Shown: piece by piece, positions 32,041-43,245 of the stretch
Layout: every line of letters starts with the position of its first letter
How positions within the stretch are numbered: position 1 is the first letter of the stretch
Translations under genes and position numbers: made by a program
Assembly: GCF_047675955.1 (NCBI RefSeq)
Contig: NC_132931.1
Location: forward strand, 4,213,501 to 4,277,500
Length of the DNA: 64,000 bases
Origin: Chlorocebus sabaeus
Taxonomy: Eukaryota > Chordata > Mammalia > Primates > Cercopithecidae
Reading direction: 5' to 3'
The notes under the pieces: model-generated
Databases searched by the model: none
Told to the model about the DNA's origin: nothing
The model's input: only the letters and a program-made list of their open reading frames with translations

Positions 32041-34504
32041 TGAGCTTACTATTTTCTAGTCTTAGGAACGTTACTTCTGGAAGGCTACCTGCTGAAGTTT
32101 AAGTAGTACTGCATTGCACGCAAATTGGATTCGCGAGGTTGACCATAATTGCTTTGGACAAAGAAGTTTCATTTTGTACCCTAGATATGTAATTTACTAA
32201 TTCACATTCCTTGAGATCTTTGTATCTCTCAAGGTGGCTGTCTTATACTTGGGGAGTAATTCATTTGCTACTATATGTGTATTTAAAATATTAATAAATT
32301 TTGGAGTTTTCTAAGTGCATGTACACATGCACCCTCACTCTACAAAATCTTGTGTATTTCTATGGCTTTTAATAGCTTAAGCAAGATAGAACTAATTTGT
32401 GAATGGCACTTAAAATGACTCTATGAATATTTAGGCAATTATTATACATAATTGTAAATATGTATCTATATTTCAGATTTTGTGATCACTATAAAGTGCT
32501 AACTTTGGAGGACCCAGGCAGCTTCTATGGCTGTCAAGAATTATGCCTAAAAGTAGTGCCTCATCCAAATGGCAGGCAGGTTAGGTTATGCTTCCTAGAA
32601 CCCACTGCTGCAGGCCCAGCTCCCAACTTTCTGGGCTCTCTGCTGACTCCAGCAGCATGTACAGAAGCACCTCTAGAGCAGCACTTTTAGAAAACATGGT
32701 TCCGTCTTTCCACCCATAACTGATCAATCCAGGTGTAAGCACCTGGCTTAAGCTACACCAACCCACAGTCCTTTCCTGAGCTCATCTCAGCCAGTCAGAA
32801 TCTTTCCCTTGGATCTTAGCAATGGCAGTGGAAAAGGAGAGACAGTCTCTCTGCCTGTAGCTAAAGCTGAAAAGTGGATGGGTCATGATTTCTACCAAAA
32901 GGAGAAATGGAGTCTCCGAAAGAGTCAAGATTCAAGTGGATGGGCAAAAAAAAGTAGAGACAAAGCAAGGAGGACATTTAGCCCTCTGCTCACTGTTTCT
33001 GATGGCCAGTTGCCTGGCTCTTCCTTTCTGATGGTTTGGTTATTTTAACACATTTAAATTCCAAAAGCCTAAACATTTCCTTATTTGTTAGTTTGAGTTT
33101 CATGTATGTTATTTGAAACAAAGAGTCTTTAAAAGGTAATTCTGTTAACATAAACACAGTCAAAGCTGTTACAACTTAAGAGTTTCAAAAGGACCCAGTG
33201 ACTTCATGAAGGCTCTTCATAAGGCAGGGCGGAGTTGCACTGTAAGCATGTGAGCATGTGGAGGTCCATTACATTTTGTCCAGCTACAAAGATGGATAAG
33301 CCCCTTTATAATGAATAATTGCTTGGTAATTGATGTGTTGGGTAAACTCTGATTTTTCTCAATGTCTACTTTTCTTAAAGTGGGCCTACTTGCACAGCAT
33401 TAGATGTCCAGGAAAGGGGTGAGGGTGCAAGTGTAACCTACTTAAACGCACCAAGTAAATAATCCACACATGTTGTCATGCTGTCTCTGAGGAATACATT
33501 ATTTAAAATTATTGCTGTATTCTAAACAGACCTTCTGAGAGAAATAATTACTTTTCCATGACTGGATCAATACTTTTGTTCCTATTCTTTACTACTTGAG
33601 TGATTGGATCTAAGGCCAGAGGAGAAACTAAGGTCAATCCCCTGGACCTATGGTAATCTAGCAGGGAAGATCAATGTGTGTGCTTGTGAGCCCAAGGAGG
33701 GGAGTGGGGGCAGGGAGGACAATTCTTAGTGTGCTAACTTAATTTTAAATTTCTCAATGAGAAAAGCCATGCTTATCTATGGCTCTTCTGTTGCAGCATT
33801 TTAAAAACTGCCCTGAAGGTACAAGGTATAACTCACTTTATGTCTGGCTTATTGAATAAATTCATGAATTACAACCCTATCATGTACACAGTAGACGTAA
33901 GAATGGCTTGTCCATTCTGTCCAGGAGGGGTAACATTTCAAGCTTGGAAGAGAAGGCGATGAGGGGACTAGAGAGGTAAAAAGGGGTATTTCTGTGGCAG
34001 AACAAAAAATCATGTCCATACCGTGGGCACAAGAGTACATTAGAATGTCCAGCACTCAGAATCCACCAATATGGAATCTGCAGGCATTTTGCTCTATATG
34101 GCAGTCTATGGGCCTGATCCATATCCCGCTAATTACTGGGAGACAACCTTAAATTGTCCTTTTAAAGAACATGATTCAACATAAGTTTATTACAGCCTTT
34201 CCAATAAGAATATAAAAGAATAAAGCATTTGCCAGAGTGACTGCTTAGTCTTAACCTATCAAAATAAATGCCTTTCAAGTACCTTAGAAGCATCATTTAC
34301 ATGCAAGTAATATGCTAACTGCAAATGGGACTTATTAATTAATTAAAGCTCATCACAGAACATCTTCTTTGAGTGATATTTTGTTGGATGTTAGTTTGAG
34401 TTACAACAGAAAGTGATAATATACTCTTCAAACATTTCCTTTTATTCCAATATATTACTATTCTCCCTGGTCTTTTCCTATCAGCTCTCAGGCTTATTGG
34501 AATA
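32041..34504. other. Unique sequence
   Basis: 2.5 kb without a clear transposon or exon. AT-rich with scattered TAATTG/TAATTA words near 33300-33350. Frames at 32460-33048 and 33849-34122 lack recognisable domains. Confidence 0.45.
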
Positions 34505-34755
34505 TGGCATGTGGGAGAGTCCAGCTTAGCGGCTAAGAGCACTGCCACACCGACCTGGGTTTGAAACCTGGCTCTGCCATTAACCAGAAGCAAGACTGGG
34601 CATGTTTGGTAATACCTCTGTGACTCAATTTCTGCCTCTGAAAATGGGGGATAATATTAGCACCTATCTATTAGGATTGTAGTGTAGATTAAAAAGTCAA
34701 CATATGTATAGCACATCTAAGCACTATTTAAACAATAGTTCTTTCTTTATCTCTC
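34505..34755 (+). mobile_element. MIR SINE, sense, nearly full length
   Basis: Begins with the tRNA-like head GTCCAGCTTAGCGGCTAAGAGC, then CGACCTGGGTTTGAAACCTGGCTCTGCC (B-box remnant), CTCAATTTCTGCCTCTGAAAATGGGG and the 3' half with GTATAGCACATCTAAGCAC. Confidence 0.92.
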
Positions 34756-34784
34756 TGTAGCACTGAACACCAGAAATCATACAG

Positions 34785-34965
34785 AATTTGAAGTCAGAAG
34801 GCTATTTCTGCTATCATTAGCTGTATAATGTAAGTTACACAACCTTTGAACCTCAGTTTCCTTATAAGTAGAATGGAGGTAATCATGCCTACACTCCACT
34901 GGGTTGGTATGAGGACTGTAAAAGATAATGTGTAAAACATCTTGGCAAACACTTCTAACTGGGTT
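34785..34965 (+). mobile_element. Second MIR SINE, sense
   Basis: AGCTGTATAATGTAAGTTACACAACC, TGAACCTCAGTTTCCTTATAAGTAGAATGGAGG and GGTTGGTATGAGGACTG place it as an independent MIR 30 bp after the first, same orientation. The head is lost. Confidence 0.85.
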
Positions 34966-36864
34966 GATGAGACTCTATCAGGCTCAGTCCAGCTGCAGGG
35001 CTGGACATGGGTTCTGCCATAATGAGGACTTCCGCCTCCTTTCTTCAGTCTGAACATAGGCAGATAAGAACAATACGAATCAGCCCAAGGCTTGGCAGAG
35101 ACTTGCACTTACCCCGGGCTCTCCTTGGAGAAGGAGTTTTTGCCCAATCCATCCTGGGGGCTGAAGTCATCAAGGAGAGAGAGCAGATGGCAGTGGCCAC
35201 TGTGGGCGGCACCTGGTTATGTACACAAGGCAGCTAGTCACCTGCCAGTCCGGGACGTATAGACACAAACACATCCTCTGGTTGGCTCCCCACAAAGTCT
35301 TTCCCTGGCTTCTTTCTCAGGGCAAGGAGACAGCAGCCCCTGCTTAGGCCACTGCCTGTACCACCTCTGAGCAGGAAGTCAGGGCCCTTGGACTCCCCAT
35401 CAGACCGCCTGCCTGAAGCACACTCTGGAGCTGGGGAACTTGCCTGAGAAGCCAGTAAAATTTTAATGCACTCTGTAGTGCGGTCATGTCATACTCGGTT
35501 ATGGCAAATAATCCCAGATGCCTGCAGAGGTAAAATGGAGCTGTAATGTGCTTGCCTTCTAACCCGAGCTGACAGCAATGATGTACGACTACCATTAGCG
35601 GAAAATATCACTTCAACTAACCCATGATCCAGCTCCGCTCAGGGTCACATTATCCATGAGGAACAAATTACACTCCCAAAGTAAATACAAATTTTCTACA
35701 CGAAATGGGTACAAAAAAAGGGAAGGGGGTGATCCGTTCCCTTCTCCAGCACACTGCTGAGTGACACAGATGATAAAGGACAGGACAAATCATTGGCTGA
35801 CAGAGTGCTGTGCCATAATCAGCTCAGCCGGCACGCACTCCGGCCGATAAACACTATATTCTCCCCTTAGTGGCAAATACATAATCTTTAACACGGACAT
35901 GGCTGCTTCAGATATTTACTACCATTTGGGCTGCAGGAACAGCCCACACAGCATTTGCTGTCAAAAAAGAAAAGGCCCTGTGGCCCTGATGGACCCAGAG
36001 ACCCTCTGCAAGGGTGAGAATCAGTGTCTGGGGATGGACACGAGGGTTCTTGAGGGGGCGAATTATAACTCAGAACAAAACTACCTTAGGGGGTGCAGTG
36101 CAGGAGCCACTGTGAAACCATGGCCCCTTCTCCTGTGTGGGGTCATAGGAAGAAAATGGTCTGCAGGGACGATATGGGGTTCATGAGGCTCTGGACTGGA
36201 AGCTCAGAAATTCCTCTTCTCCAGCTCTGCTCTTCCCTGTACTTTGTGGATGACAGAGGTGAGGGTCTTTTCCTTTAGGAGACTTGGATAACCAATAAAG
36301 CAACTTCTGGGTAGAACACTAATATTTACAGGGCCGTATGTGTTGAGTACATGCTAGGCATGGGGTACTTTCAGGGATTCTATGATTTAATAAAATATTA
36401 AATGTTTACACATATACAGATACTTAAAAGAAGACTGAGTTCTGTGTCCAAATATGGTTCATGCTAAGTCCACCGATTGGTGTGGCCTACATCCCTAATT
36501 AATCATGGGCTGGCTATGATACCCATCTGTAAGAGTTAAAATACGTACCTTGTCTATAGCCCTTCCCTTCTTACCTTGGATAATTGCATTCCAGGCCAAA
36601 AAAAGTAAAAGGTCCCACTTCAGAAGAGCCTGTACATTCTAAGTTGTTAGTAGACCCAAATTTTATTCGTTCCATGTTTCTTGAGAAACCACCATGTTTG
36701 AATTTTTAGAAGCTGGTGCAGCTGTTTGGGTGGGGGTGAGGGTGGACAGATAAACAGGATCCGGGTCTCTTGCAGCACAAGTAGGTGAGACACAGAGGGG
36801 ATGACAGCATGAGCTCCTGAATGGCACTGCTGGGCTTATCCCAACTCACCCCGATGTGCGGGGA
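34966..36864. other. Unique sequence with a CpG-retaining island (35750-35870)
   Basis: 1.9 kb without recognised exon. 35750-35870 has CpGs at 35829, 35834, 35841 and 35845 in otherwise CpG-poor DNA, and TGATAAAG/CGATAAAC words. A weak L2/MIR 3'-end match lies at 36330-36400 (GTTGAGTACATGCTAGGCATG). Confidence 0.45.
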
Positions 36865-37090
36865 AGCAGCACGGCCTGGGAAGAGGGCCCAGATTCTGGG
36901 ATCCTAAGACACAGCTTATATCTCAGCTCCATCACTTATGCCTCATTTTTCTTATTTGTAAAACAATGACACCTGCTTGAGAAGCTAAAGCCTTGAAAAG
37001 CCCTAACAGAGAGTTTGGCACATGGTCACCGATGCTGTATGTAAGAATATATAGATCCCTACAATAAATACTTAAAACAGATCTTAGGAA
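36865..37090 (+). mobile_element. MIR SINE, sense
   Basis: AGCACGGCCTGGGAAGAGGGCCCAGATTCTGGGA, CTCAGCTCCATCACTTATGCCTC, TTTTTCTTATTTGTAAAACAATG and GAGAGTTTGGCACATGGTCA follow MIR from head to 3' part with gaps. Confidence 0.75.
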
Positions 37091-38555
37091 GTGATGTTTT
37101 TTAAAGTGTTTTGAATAATGCAATGTTCTCTTTCATGTGAAGTGGTGCTTATTATTATTATTTAGTTGCTATTATTGACCCTAATCTTAGTTTTTCACTG
37201 ACCTAAGACATTAGTAGCATCTATGTTTTTAGACCAGGAAATTAGGAACTTCAAAAACCATGAAGAGCACTAGAAAGAAATGATGAAGCCCAAACTGGGC
37301 TCCTTGAGTACTACAACCACCCACCACAGGGCTTCCTGGTCCTTCCTTATTTCAAAGACCCCATTTGGCTGTCTCTGTAAGTATGCATATACTTGGAAGA
37401 CCATGAATCAAGCCTGGTTTGGAACAATAATGGAGAAAGCTGCTTTCAGATTTCTTTGGGTGATTCTTCGGGTACCTGAAGAGGTCATGCAGGACTACAG
37501 CTAGAACTTCTCAACATGTCCTCATGGCAACTGAAAGGGAAAAGCTCTATCCTGTATAAAAGAGAACCAATTTGACCTTCCCAGATGTAACTTTAATTAG
37601 AAAAAAAGAAGTCCATTCATTTGCTGAATCTGGGGACTTCTTAAAGTATAAAGTTTGGATAATTATTAACACATCCTAATACAGATATTTGATTATATTT
37701 GTCACACTAGAGTGGCACAGTTCTGAGGAGCATTTATCTGTAACTATCTTGCCATCCAGGAGTTGTCAAGGGGGATTAACTGACACACATGCACACACAT
37801 ATGTACATGACCAAAAAGTTCTATCTTTATTGAAGACAGAACACTCTGCAACCCTAATACAGTATAAGATAAACTCTTTGACAACCAAAGAGCCTCCCAG
37901 GTTACACTCTATCAGAAGCCACTCACATGAAGCATGTTGTTCAAGACATCACCTGTACAAATGCCTCTGCTCATGACCCTGCTGGTATTCAGGTGGTTCA
38001 GGGCTCACGGTCAATTTCATGGGGCTGATAGCCATCACCTCCCCCAGCCTCCTCCTTGGCTTTACAACTTTCCCTTAGGGTAAGCCATAACACCCAAGAC
38101 GATGGCTCATTCTAAGGGGACGCAGCAGAAACTTTTCTGTGGGAACACAGAATCATGCACTCAACCTCGATGTTTATGGAACAATTCCTTTTATAGATCA
38201 AGTAATGGTCATTACCAAACAAGTGAGTTCTTGAAATACATTCCGTAAGCTAGCTCTCTACCTAGTCCCCATGCTTTCCCAAATACAGTAGTTGAGGAAC
38301 ACAGATTAAATGAATTGCTCTGCTACCTACTCACAGGTATGTGGTGACAGTTCCATCAGAGTTAAGCAACTATAATTCTCATGTTAGTTCATCAGTAGAT
38401 ACTTGTGAAAAAATGGGTGGATATGTATGACTGAAAGACTGAACCAACAAACAGATAAGGACCCTGTTTAGACATCAGGTCTGTATGTAAGTTTCCTTCA
38501 GTTGCTTGAGAGTACAAATGCATATACCCGAGTATGTCCCCTATATGCTTATTCT
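37091..38555. other. Unique sequence
   Basis: No transposon or exon recognised. Short TTATTATTATTT (37150) and ACACACATGCACACACA (37785) runs. Confidence 0.45.
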
Positions 38556-38558
38556 CTC

Positions 38559-38680
38559 TTGGGAGACTGAGAGAGACAAAAGAATGGAGACAATTCTTAA
38601 ATAATCCTCTTCCCACTTTTTGGGAGACTGAGAGAGACAAAAGAATGGAGACAATTCTTAAATAATCCTCTTCCCACTTT
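38559..38680 (+). repeat. Perfect 61-bp tandem duplication
   Basis: Copy 1 at 38559-38619 and copy 2 at 38620-38680 are identical by my comparison, with one extra T at each side marking the limits of the match. The minus-strand 128-codon frame at 38392-38778 runs through both copies and shows the duplicated peptide, so it is an artefact of the repeat and not a gene. Confidence 0.97.
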
Positions 38681-38779
38681 GGCAAAGGGAAGACACAATC
38701 ACATATTAATTTCCCCCTGGGCTCTGCCATGCTGTTGGGGCCTAGGTAAACAGCTATTTGGAAAATCTGGATAGTCAAT

Positions 38780-38925
38780 GTTGGATCATTGAATCCTGCC
38801 TCATTTTCAAGATGACAAAACTAATGCTAAGCACCATTAGGTAACTTGCCCAACGCCATATAGCTGGTGAGTGAGAAATCAGGAGTTGGGTCTTCTGAGT
38901 GCCCTTCTCCACCACCCACCTATTG
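38780..38925 (-). mobile_element. MIR SINE fragment, antisense
   Basis: CTCATTTTCAAGATGACAAAACTAATGC, GGTAACTTGCCCAACGCCATATAGCTGGTGAGTGAG and ATCAGGAGTTGGGTCTTCTGA are reverse MIR blocks in order. Confidence 0.8.
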
Positions 38926-39417
38926 CGAGCAAAAGAACATCTAGAACCTGTTCTTTCTTCTCTCTGTTTATTTCAAGAAACAAAAACTTAGCTGAAAATG
39001 CCTGACAAATTTCCAAGAAGTATTTATTCTGTTGACCTGCCTACATTTAATTTAAAATCTGTACATTTATAACTTCTATCTTTTTCAGGTGCATAACATG
39101 GTAGTAATGAACAGATTATTGTACATACGCATTCAGCATAAGTGAAGTAATTTTTGGTTTTGCCTGAAAATGTTATCATATGAACACCAGAACTGAATGA
39201 GATTCTGAATTTAAAATAATTTACCATAGAAATTTAATCCAAGCATAGTATCAATGTGAATTTGGGATGTGTGCAAAGTAATTAAGCCAATTGGAAATAT
39301 GATGATTTTGGAAGAATAATAAAATGTCATTTTAAGCCAGACAAAATCTTGAAGGGGTAAGAAGAGGTTGAGTAGATGGGCATCACAGAAATCACGCATC
39401 CAATATAAAAAGCTCTT
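38926..39417. other. Unique AT-rich sequence
   Basis: No transposon or exon recognised. Confidence 0.4.
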
Positions 39418-39419
39418 AG

Positions 39420-39700
39420 GCCAGGTGCAGTGGCTCATGGCTGTAATCCCAACACTTTGGGAGGCCAATATGGGCCAGTCACCTGAGGTCAGGAGTTCAA
39501 GACCAGCCTGACCAACATGGCGAAACCCAAAAATTAGCCAGGTGTGGTGGGTGCCTGTAATCCCAGCTACTTGGGAGGCTGAGGCAGAAGAATCGCCTGA
39601 ATCAAGGAGTGGGAGGGTTCAGTGAACCGAGATTGCGCCACCATACTCCAGCCTGGGTGACAAAGCGAGACTCCGTCTCAAAAAACAAAAACAAAGTAAA
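39420..39700 (+). mobile_element. AluS, sense, with internal deletion
   Basis: GGCCAGGTGCAGTGGCTCATG start, CATGGCGAAACCCAAAAATTAGCC (about 20 bases of the linker missing) and CTCAAAAAACAAAAAC tail. Imperfect flanking copies AAAAGCTCTTAG and AAAAATCTCTTGAG. Confidence 0.92.
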
Positions 39701-39944
39701 AATCTCTTGAGACTCAGCCAAGAACTCTAGAAATTGTCTATAAGTTAGGAAACTTATAAATGGCTTAGATATATTATATGAGAAAACTGTAAATGAAATA
39801 CAGAAGCCGGAGGAAGAGATCACAAATTCTGGGGGTCCAGGAAATAGACATTGGGACTGTATGAGGTGCAGTCAGGTTTGAGTACGAGTCTTCTGAACTT
39901 GGTTCACTTATCCCCTCCATTTGGAGATGAGTATCCAGGAAAGA

Positions 39945-40040
39945 AAATGCAAACTTTGCAAAACACTGAACACCTAATTCATGTTAAGCACTGTGCAAAG
40001 TATTAGGGATAGAAAGACAAGAATATGGATCCCTTCTCTT
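39945..40040 (-). mobile_element. L2 3' end fragment, antisense
   Basis: AACACCTAATTCATGTTAAGCACTGTGCAAAGTATTAGGGATAG is the reverse of the L2 3' terminal region. It is the local sequence beside the next AluY. Confidence 0.65.
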
Positions 40041-40104
40041 TCCCTGGGTGATGGCTGTCTGCTTTACTGCTATGAAATCTGGAAAGGTGGAGATATTCCT
40101 TTCT

Positions 40105-40409
40105 TTTTTTTTTTTTTTTTTTTTTTTGAGACGGAGTCTTGCTCTGTGCCCCAGGCTGGAGTGCAGTGGCGTGATCTCGGCTCACTGCAAGCTCCGCCTC
40201 CCGGGTTTACGCCATTCTCCTGCCTCAGCCTCCCGAGTAGCTGGGACTACAGGCGCCTGCCACCACGCCCGGCTAATTTTCTTGTATTTTTAGTAGAGAC
40301 GGGGTTTCACTGTGTTAGCCAGGATGGTCTCGATCTCCTGACCTCGTGATCCGCCCGTCTCGGCCTCCCAAAGCGCTGGGATTACAGGCTTGAGCCACCG
40401 CGCCCGGCC
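40105..40409 (-). mobile_element. AluY, antisense, young (AluYR-like 5' end)
   Basis: T-run of over 20, near-consensus both arms with many CpGs, ending CTTGAGCCACCGCGCCCGGCC (sense GGCTCAAG). Exact 16-bp duplications GGAGATATTCCTTTCT at 40089-40104 and 40410-40425. The 122-codon frame through it is an antisense Alu shadow. Confidence 0.96.
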
Positions 40410-40425
40410 GGAGATATTCCTTTCT

Positions 40426-40815
40426 AGCTACAAAATAGGACAGCACCTCCAAACTGTCTCCTGATCAAAATATATCCTATTTCAAAACTAAGGATGGGGG
40501 TTCCACAAGCAACAATGAGGGCCTTCTGAGCTTCTGGAATGTTGCTGAGGGTGCACAAACCTTACTGAGTGTGAAACGTGGCCAACCAAGGGATGGGACT
40601 CTTCCACTATAAGCACAAACCACATGCCCGGTCTTCAGTTTGACATCTCAGCAGTTTCTGACTCCTTCACGAGCCAAGTTAGGCATGTGGTTTGTGTTGA
40701 GTTAGGAACATAAGCCTTTGCTGGTTTTCTCTGCTGCTTTTCTTAGAAGCCCCTTCCCACACAAGTGAACTTAAAATGATCAAACACAACAACTTTTAGC
40801 ATGAATTTAAAAATG
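40426..40815. other. Unique sequence
   Basis: No feature recognised. Confidence 0.4.
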
Positions 40816-40817
40816 AA

Positions 40818-41111
40818 CACCAGGCATGGTTGCTCGTGCCTGTAATACCAGTGCTTTGGGAGGCCAAGGCAGGAGGATCACTTGAGGCCAAGAGTTTGAG
40901 ACCAGCTTGGGCAACATAGTGAGATTCCATCTCTACAGAATAAAATTTAAGTTATCTGAGTGTGGTGGTACACACCTGTAGTCCCAGCTACTTGGGAGGC
41001 TGAGATGGGAGGATTGCTTGAGTCCAGGAGTTCCAGGCTGTAGTGAGCTAAGACTGTGCCACTGCACTCCAGCCTGGGCAACAGAGCGAGACCCTGTCTC
41101 TAAACCAAAAA
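40818..41111 (+). mobile_element. AluJ, sense
   Basis: CCAGGCATGGTTGCTCGTGCC, GATCACTTGAGGCCAAGAGT, GGGCAACATAGTGAGATTCC and GTTCCAGGCTGTAGTGAGCTAAGAC are J-type. Tail reduced to AAACCAAAAA. Confidence 0.9.
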
Positions 41112-41535
41112 GGGATGCACCAAAAAGTGTGTGAAAAGAGGGAAAGCAGGTGCGAAAAATCAGTAGTACTGCATTTGCAGTTAGCCAGTGGGCCAGTAGG
41201 GCTGTCCTGGGTACAGGACACAGTACCAAAGCAAAGCCCAGGAGCGCAAAAACCTTCTCCAGGTGGTTGTTCCTACTGCTAACACACAGAGAGAAAAACT
41301 GCAATCAGGAGTCATGTTATAAGACTGATAGAAAAGGAGAAGGATTCATTTCTGTGAGATTGTGTAGTGTGTACTGCATGTATGCTTATGCCCGGTATCT
41401 ACAGGCATAAGCATGGGTGGCACATATCTGTGCACACAGGCAACATCTCTACAACTTTCAAGTTTTTCTCCTAAGCAGTCAAAAATTTCAAGAGCATTAA
41501 ACACGGGGAAAGATCATGTTTCCCTTTGACATTTA
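41112..41535. other. Unique sequence
   Basis: No feature recognised. Confidence 0.4.
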
Positions 41536-41539
41536 TTAT

Positions 41540-41692
41540 AAGGCCGTAGTTCTCAAAACCAGTTGTATACCAAAATTGCCTAGGAAGCTTCTGAAAAAAT
41601 ACAGATGCTCTGGCCCTACCCCAGAACCTCTCTCCTGTGATGGGTTTCTGGGAACTGACGGTGTTCGGCATTTGGGAACAGCTGCTGAAGGG
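41540..41692 (+). mobile_element. MER5-type hAT DNA transposon remnant
   Basis: GTAGTTCTCAAAACCAGTTG, AAAATTGCCTAGGAAGCTTCTG, AATACAGATGCTCTGGCCC and TACCCCAGAACCTCTC match the 5' half of the MER5 pattern (CAGTGGTTCTCAA..TCACCTGGGAACTTGTTAG..ATGCAGATTCTCGGGCCCC). The 3' half is degraded. Confidence 0.75.
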
Positions 41693-41976
41693 ACAAGAGC
41701 TATACAATCCACTTAATCACCATTTGATCCCTCCAGGACAGTACACGTGCTCTGGGCTCCAGGTTCTGCTCAGAGGAAGGCCTGATGTTTAGACAAGGGG
41801 TTTAAAAAGACACTACTTCAGAACCCTTCAAAATTTAACACTTTCATTCAGCCTGTGTCAGGGAGAAGGGCCCTTGGGATAAAGGCTGAGCCTCAGATTC
41901 TGGGGAAACTCCCTCTGGCAGGTTCTCTAGAAGAACCCCAGCTTTCCAAACAGGATGCTAGTCTTCCTCTTTTTTC

Positions 41977-42627
41977 TTTCTTTCTTTTTTTTTTTAGGTG
42001 AAGAGTTTAACACAATTTATTTTATGCTTAAATAATCGACTAGGTCATCCAGTGTACGGTTTTTCATACATACGTCATTAGAGCTCTGTATCAATGAATG
42101 CTGATTTTATGTGAATATAATCAACAAATTAAAGAATTTCACCAAAACCCAAATAAAAATGCCCTTGAAAACACAGCAGCCTTATTAACCTAATATGACA
42201 CTGCTAGAATGGTTACAAATGACTGGCTTACTGAAAGGTGTCTACATCTTATAGCCAGTACACAATACAGTAATAATTTTACAGCATGCTGCCATTCTAC
42301 TAGCTAAGGATTTCTGTTCAGTACATTTTAAATACCCCCGACTGGGGCCTCTTATGAGCACCATCCACCTCTAAAGCGGCAAGCATTTACCCCCTTTTAA
42401 GCACTAACAGATAGCATCCCTCCACCCCCTAAAGCAACCACCGTATAGGTTATTTTTGTTGTTGTTGTTTTTAGGTCATTTCATTGAAAAAATTGGCAAT
42501 AGCAACAAGTATTAGATGAAGGGCTTTGTGTTTACAGATAAAATCTTTTGTGTTGCAGTATACTGTAGTGTTGGCAAAATTGGAAAAGATTTAATCAAAA
42601 TACGGTGATACACATGCATCAAAATAT
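41977..42627 (-). pseudogene. Processed retrocopy of an unidentified 3'UTR, 5'-truncated
   Basis: An L1-type insertion read on the minus strand. Exact 18-bp duplications TAGTCTTCCTCTTTTTTC lie at 41959-41976 and 42628-42645. A poly(A) tail (plus-strand T-rich, 41977-41995, with two C interruptions) follows a body of about 630 bp. A canonical AATAAA on the minus strand (42016-42021) lies about 20 nt before the tail, the normal spacing for mRNA cleavage. The body is not Alu or L1 and has no long open frame, as expected for the 3'UTR of a 5'-truncated mRNA or non-coding RNA. It includes a (GTT)n-like patch at about 42455-42475. I do not recognise the parent gene. Confidence 0.88.
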
Positions 42628-42674
42628 TAGTCTTCCTCTTTTTTCAAGCGTCCTCTCTCATTTTACCTCAAGTA

Positions 42675-43245
42675 AAATGAACAAAAGCTAACATTTATTG
42701 AGCAGTTACTATGGACCAGGCACTGAGCCAGATGCCTTCATATATTTTTATTTTATTTTTTTAGATAACAAAGTCTCACTCTGTCACTCAGGCTGGAGTG
42801 CAGTGGCATGATCTTAGCTCACTGCAGTCTTGAAACTCCTAGGCTCAAGCAATTCTCCTGCCTCAGCCTCCTGAGTAGCTGGGACTATAGGCACATGCCA
42901 CCATGCCTCGTTAATTTTTAAGATTTTTCTTTTTTTTTTAAGAGACAGGGTCTTGCTATGTTGCCCAGGCTAGTCTCAAACTCTAGGGCTCAAAGACCAG
43001 AGCCCACTTTGTCCTGCCTTGGCCTCCCTAAATGCTGGGATTACCGTGATAAGCAACCACGCCTGGCCCTAAGTGCTTTCATTTAATTGCTATAGGACTA
43101 TGTGTAGAGCTGTTGTTACCCACATTTGACAGCTGAGAAAGCTGAGGCTTGTCCACAACAAAATAGAAAGGGACAGAGTCAGAAACATGCGTCAGCCATC
43201 ACACTGAGGCCCAAGTGCTTCGCCACTGGGCTATATGCCTTCCAA
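42675..43245 (-). mobile_element. MIR SINE, antisense, split by an AluJ
   Basis: Left part 42675-42750: AACATTTATTGAGCAGTTACTATGGACCAGGCACTGAGCC. Right part 43069-43245: TTAATTGCTATAGG, CACATTTGACAGCTGAGAAAGCTGAGGC, GACAGAGTCAGAAA and GCCCAAGTGCTTCGCCACTGGGCTATA. Both are reverse MIR blocks in order around the Alu. Confidence 0.85.
42753..43068 (-). mobile_element. AluJ, antisense
   Basis: AAGTCTCACTCTGTCACTCAGG, CACTGCAGTCTTGAAACTCC, AGACAGGGTCTTGCTATGTTG and CTCTAGGGCTCAAAG, ending CACGCCTGGCC, with an enlarged T-rich linker. Diverged. Imperfect flanks TGCCTTCATATATT and TGCTTTCATTTAATT. Confidence 0.88.

Noticed and set aside
34505..34600. tRNA-like text (GCTTAGCGGCTAAGAGC with GGGTTTGAAACC)
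   Set aside because: This is the tRNA-derived head of an MIR SINE. It continues into the MIR core and cannot form a complete cloverleaf.
36715..36740. G-quadruplex candidate in GGGTGGGGGTGAGGGTGG
   Set aside because: Lacks four clear separated runs of three G. Only three, plus a GG, are present.
38392..38778. 128-codon minus-strand frame with an internal peptide repeat
   Set aside because: The peptide repeat is produced by the 61-bp tandem duplication, not by protein evolution.
39981..40349. 122-codon frame reading FFFFFETESCSVPQAGVQW
   Set aside because: Standard antisense Alu translation. The same motif recurs at every antisense Alu.
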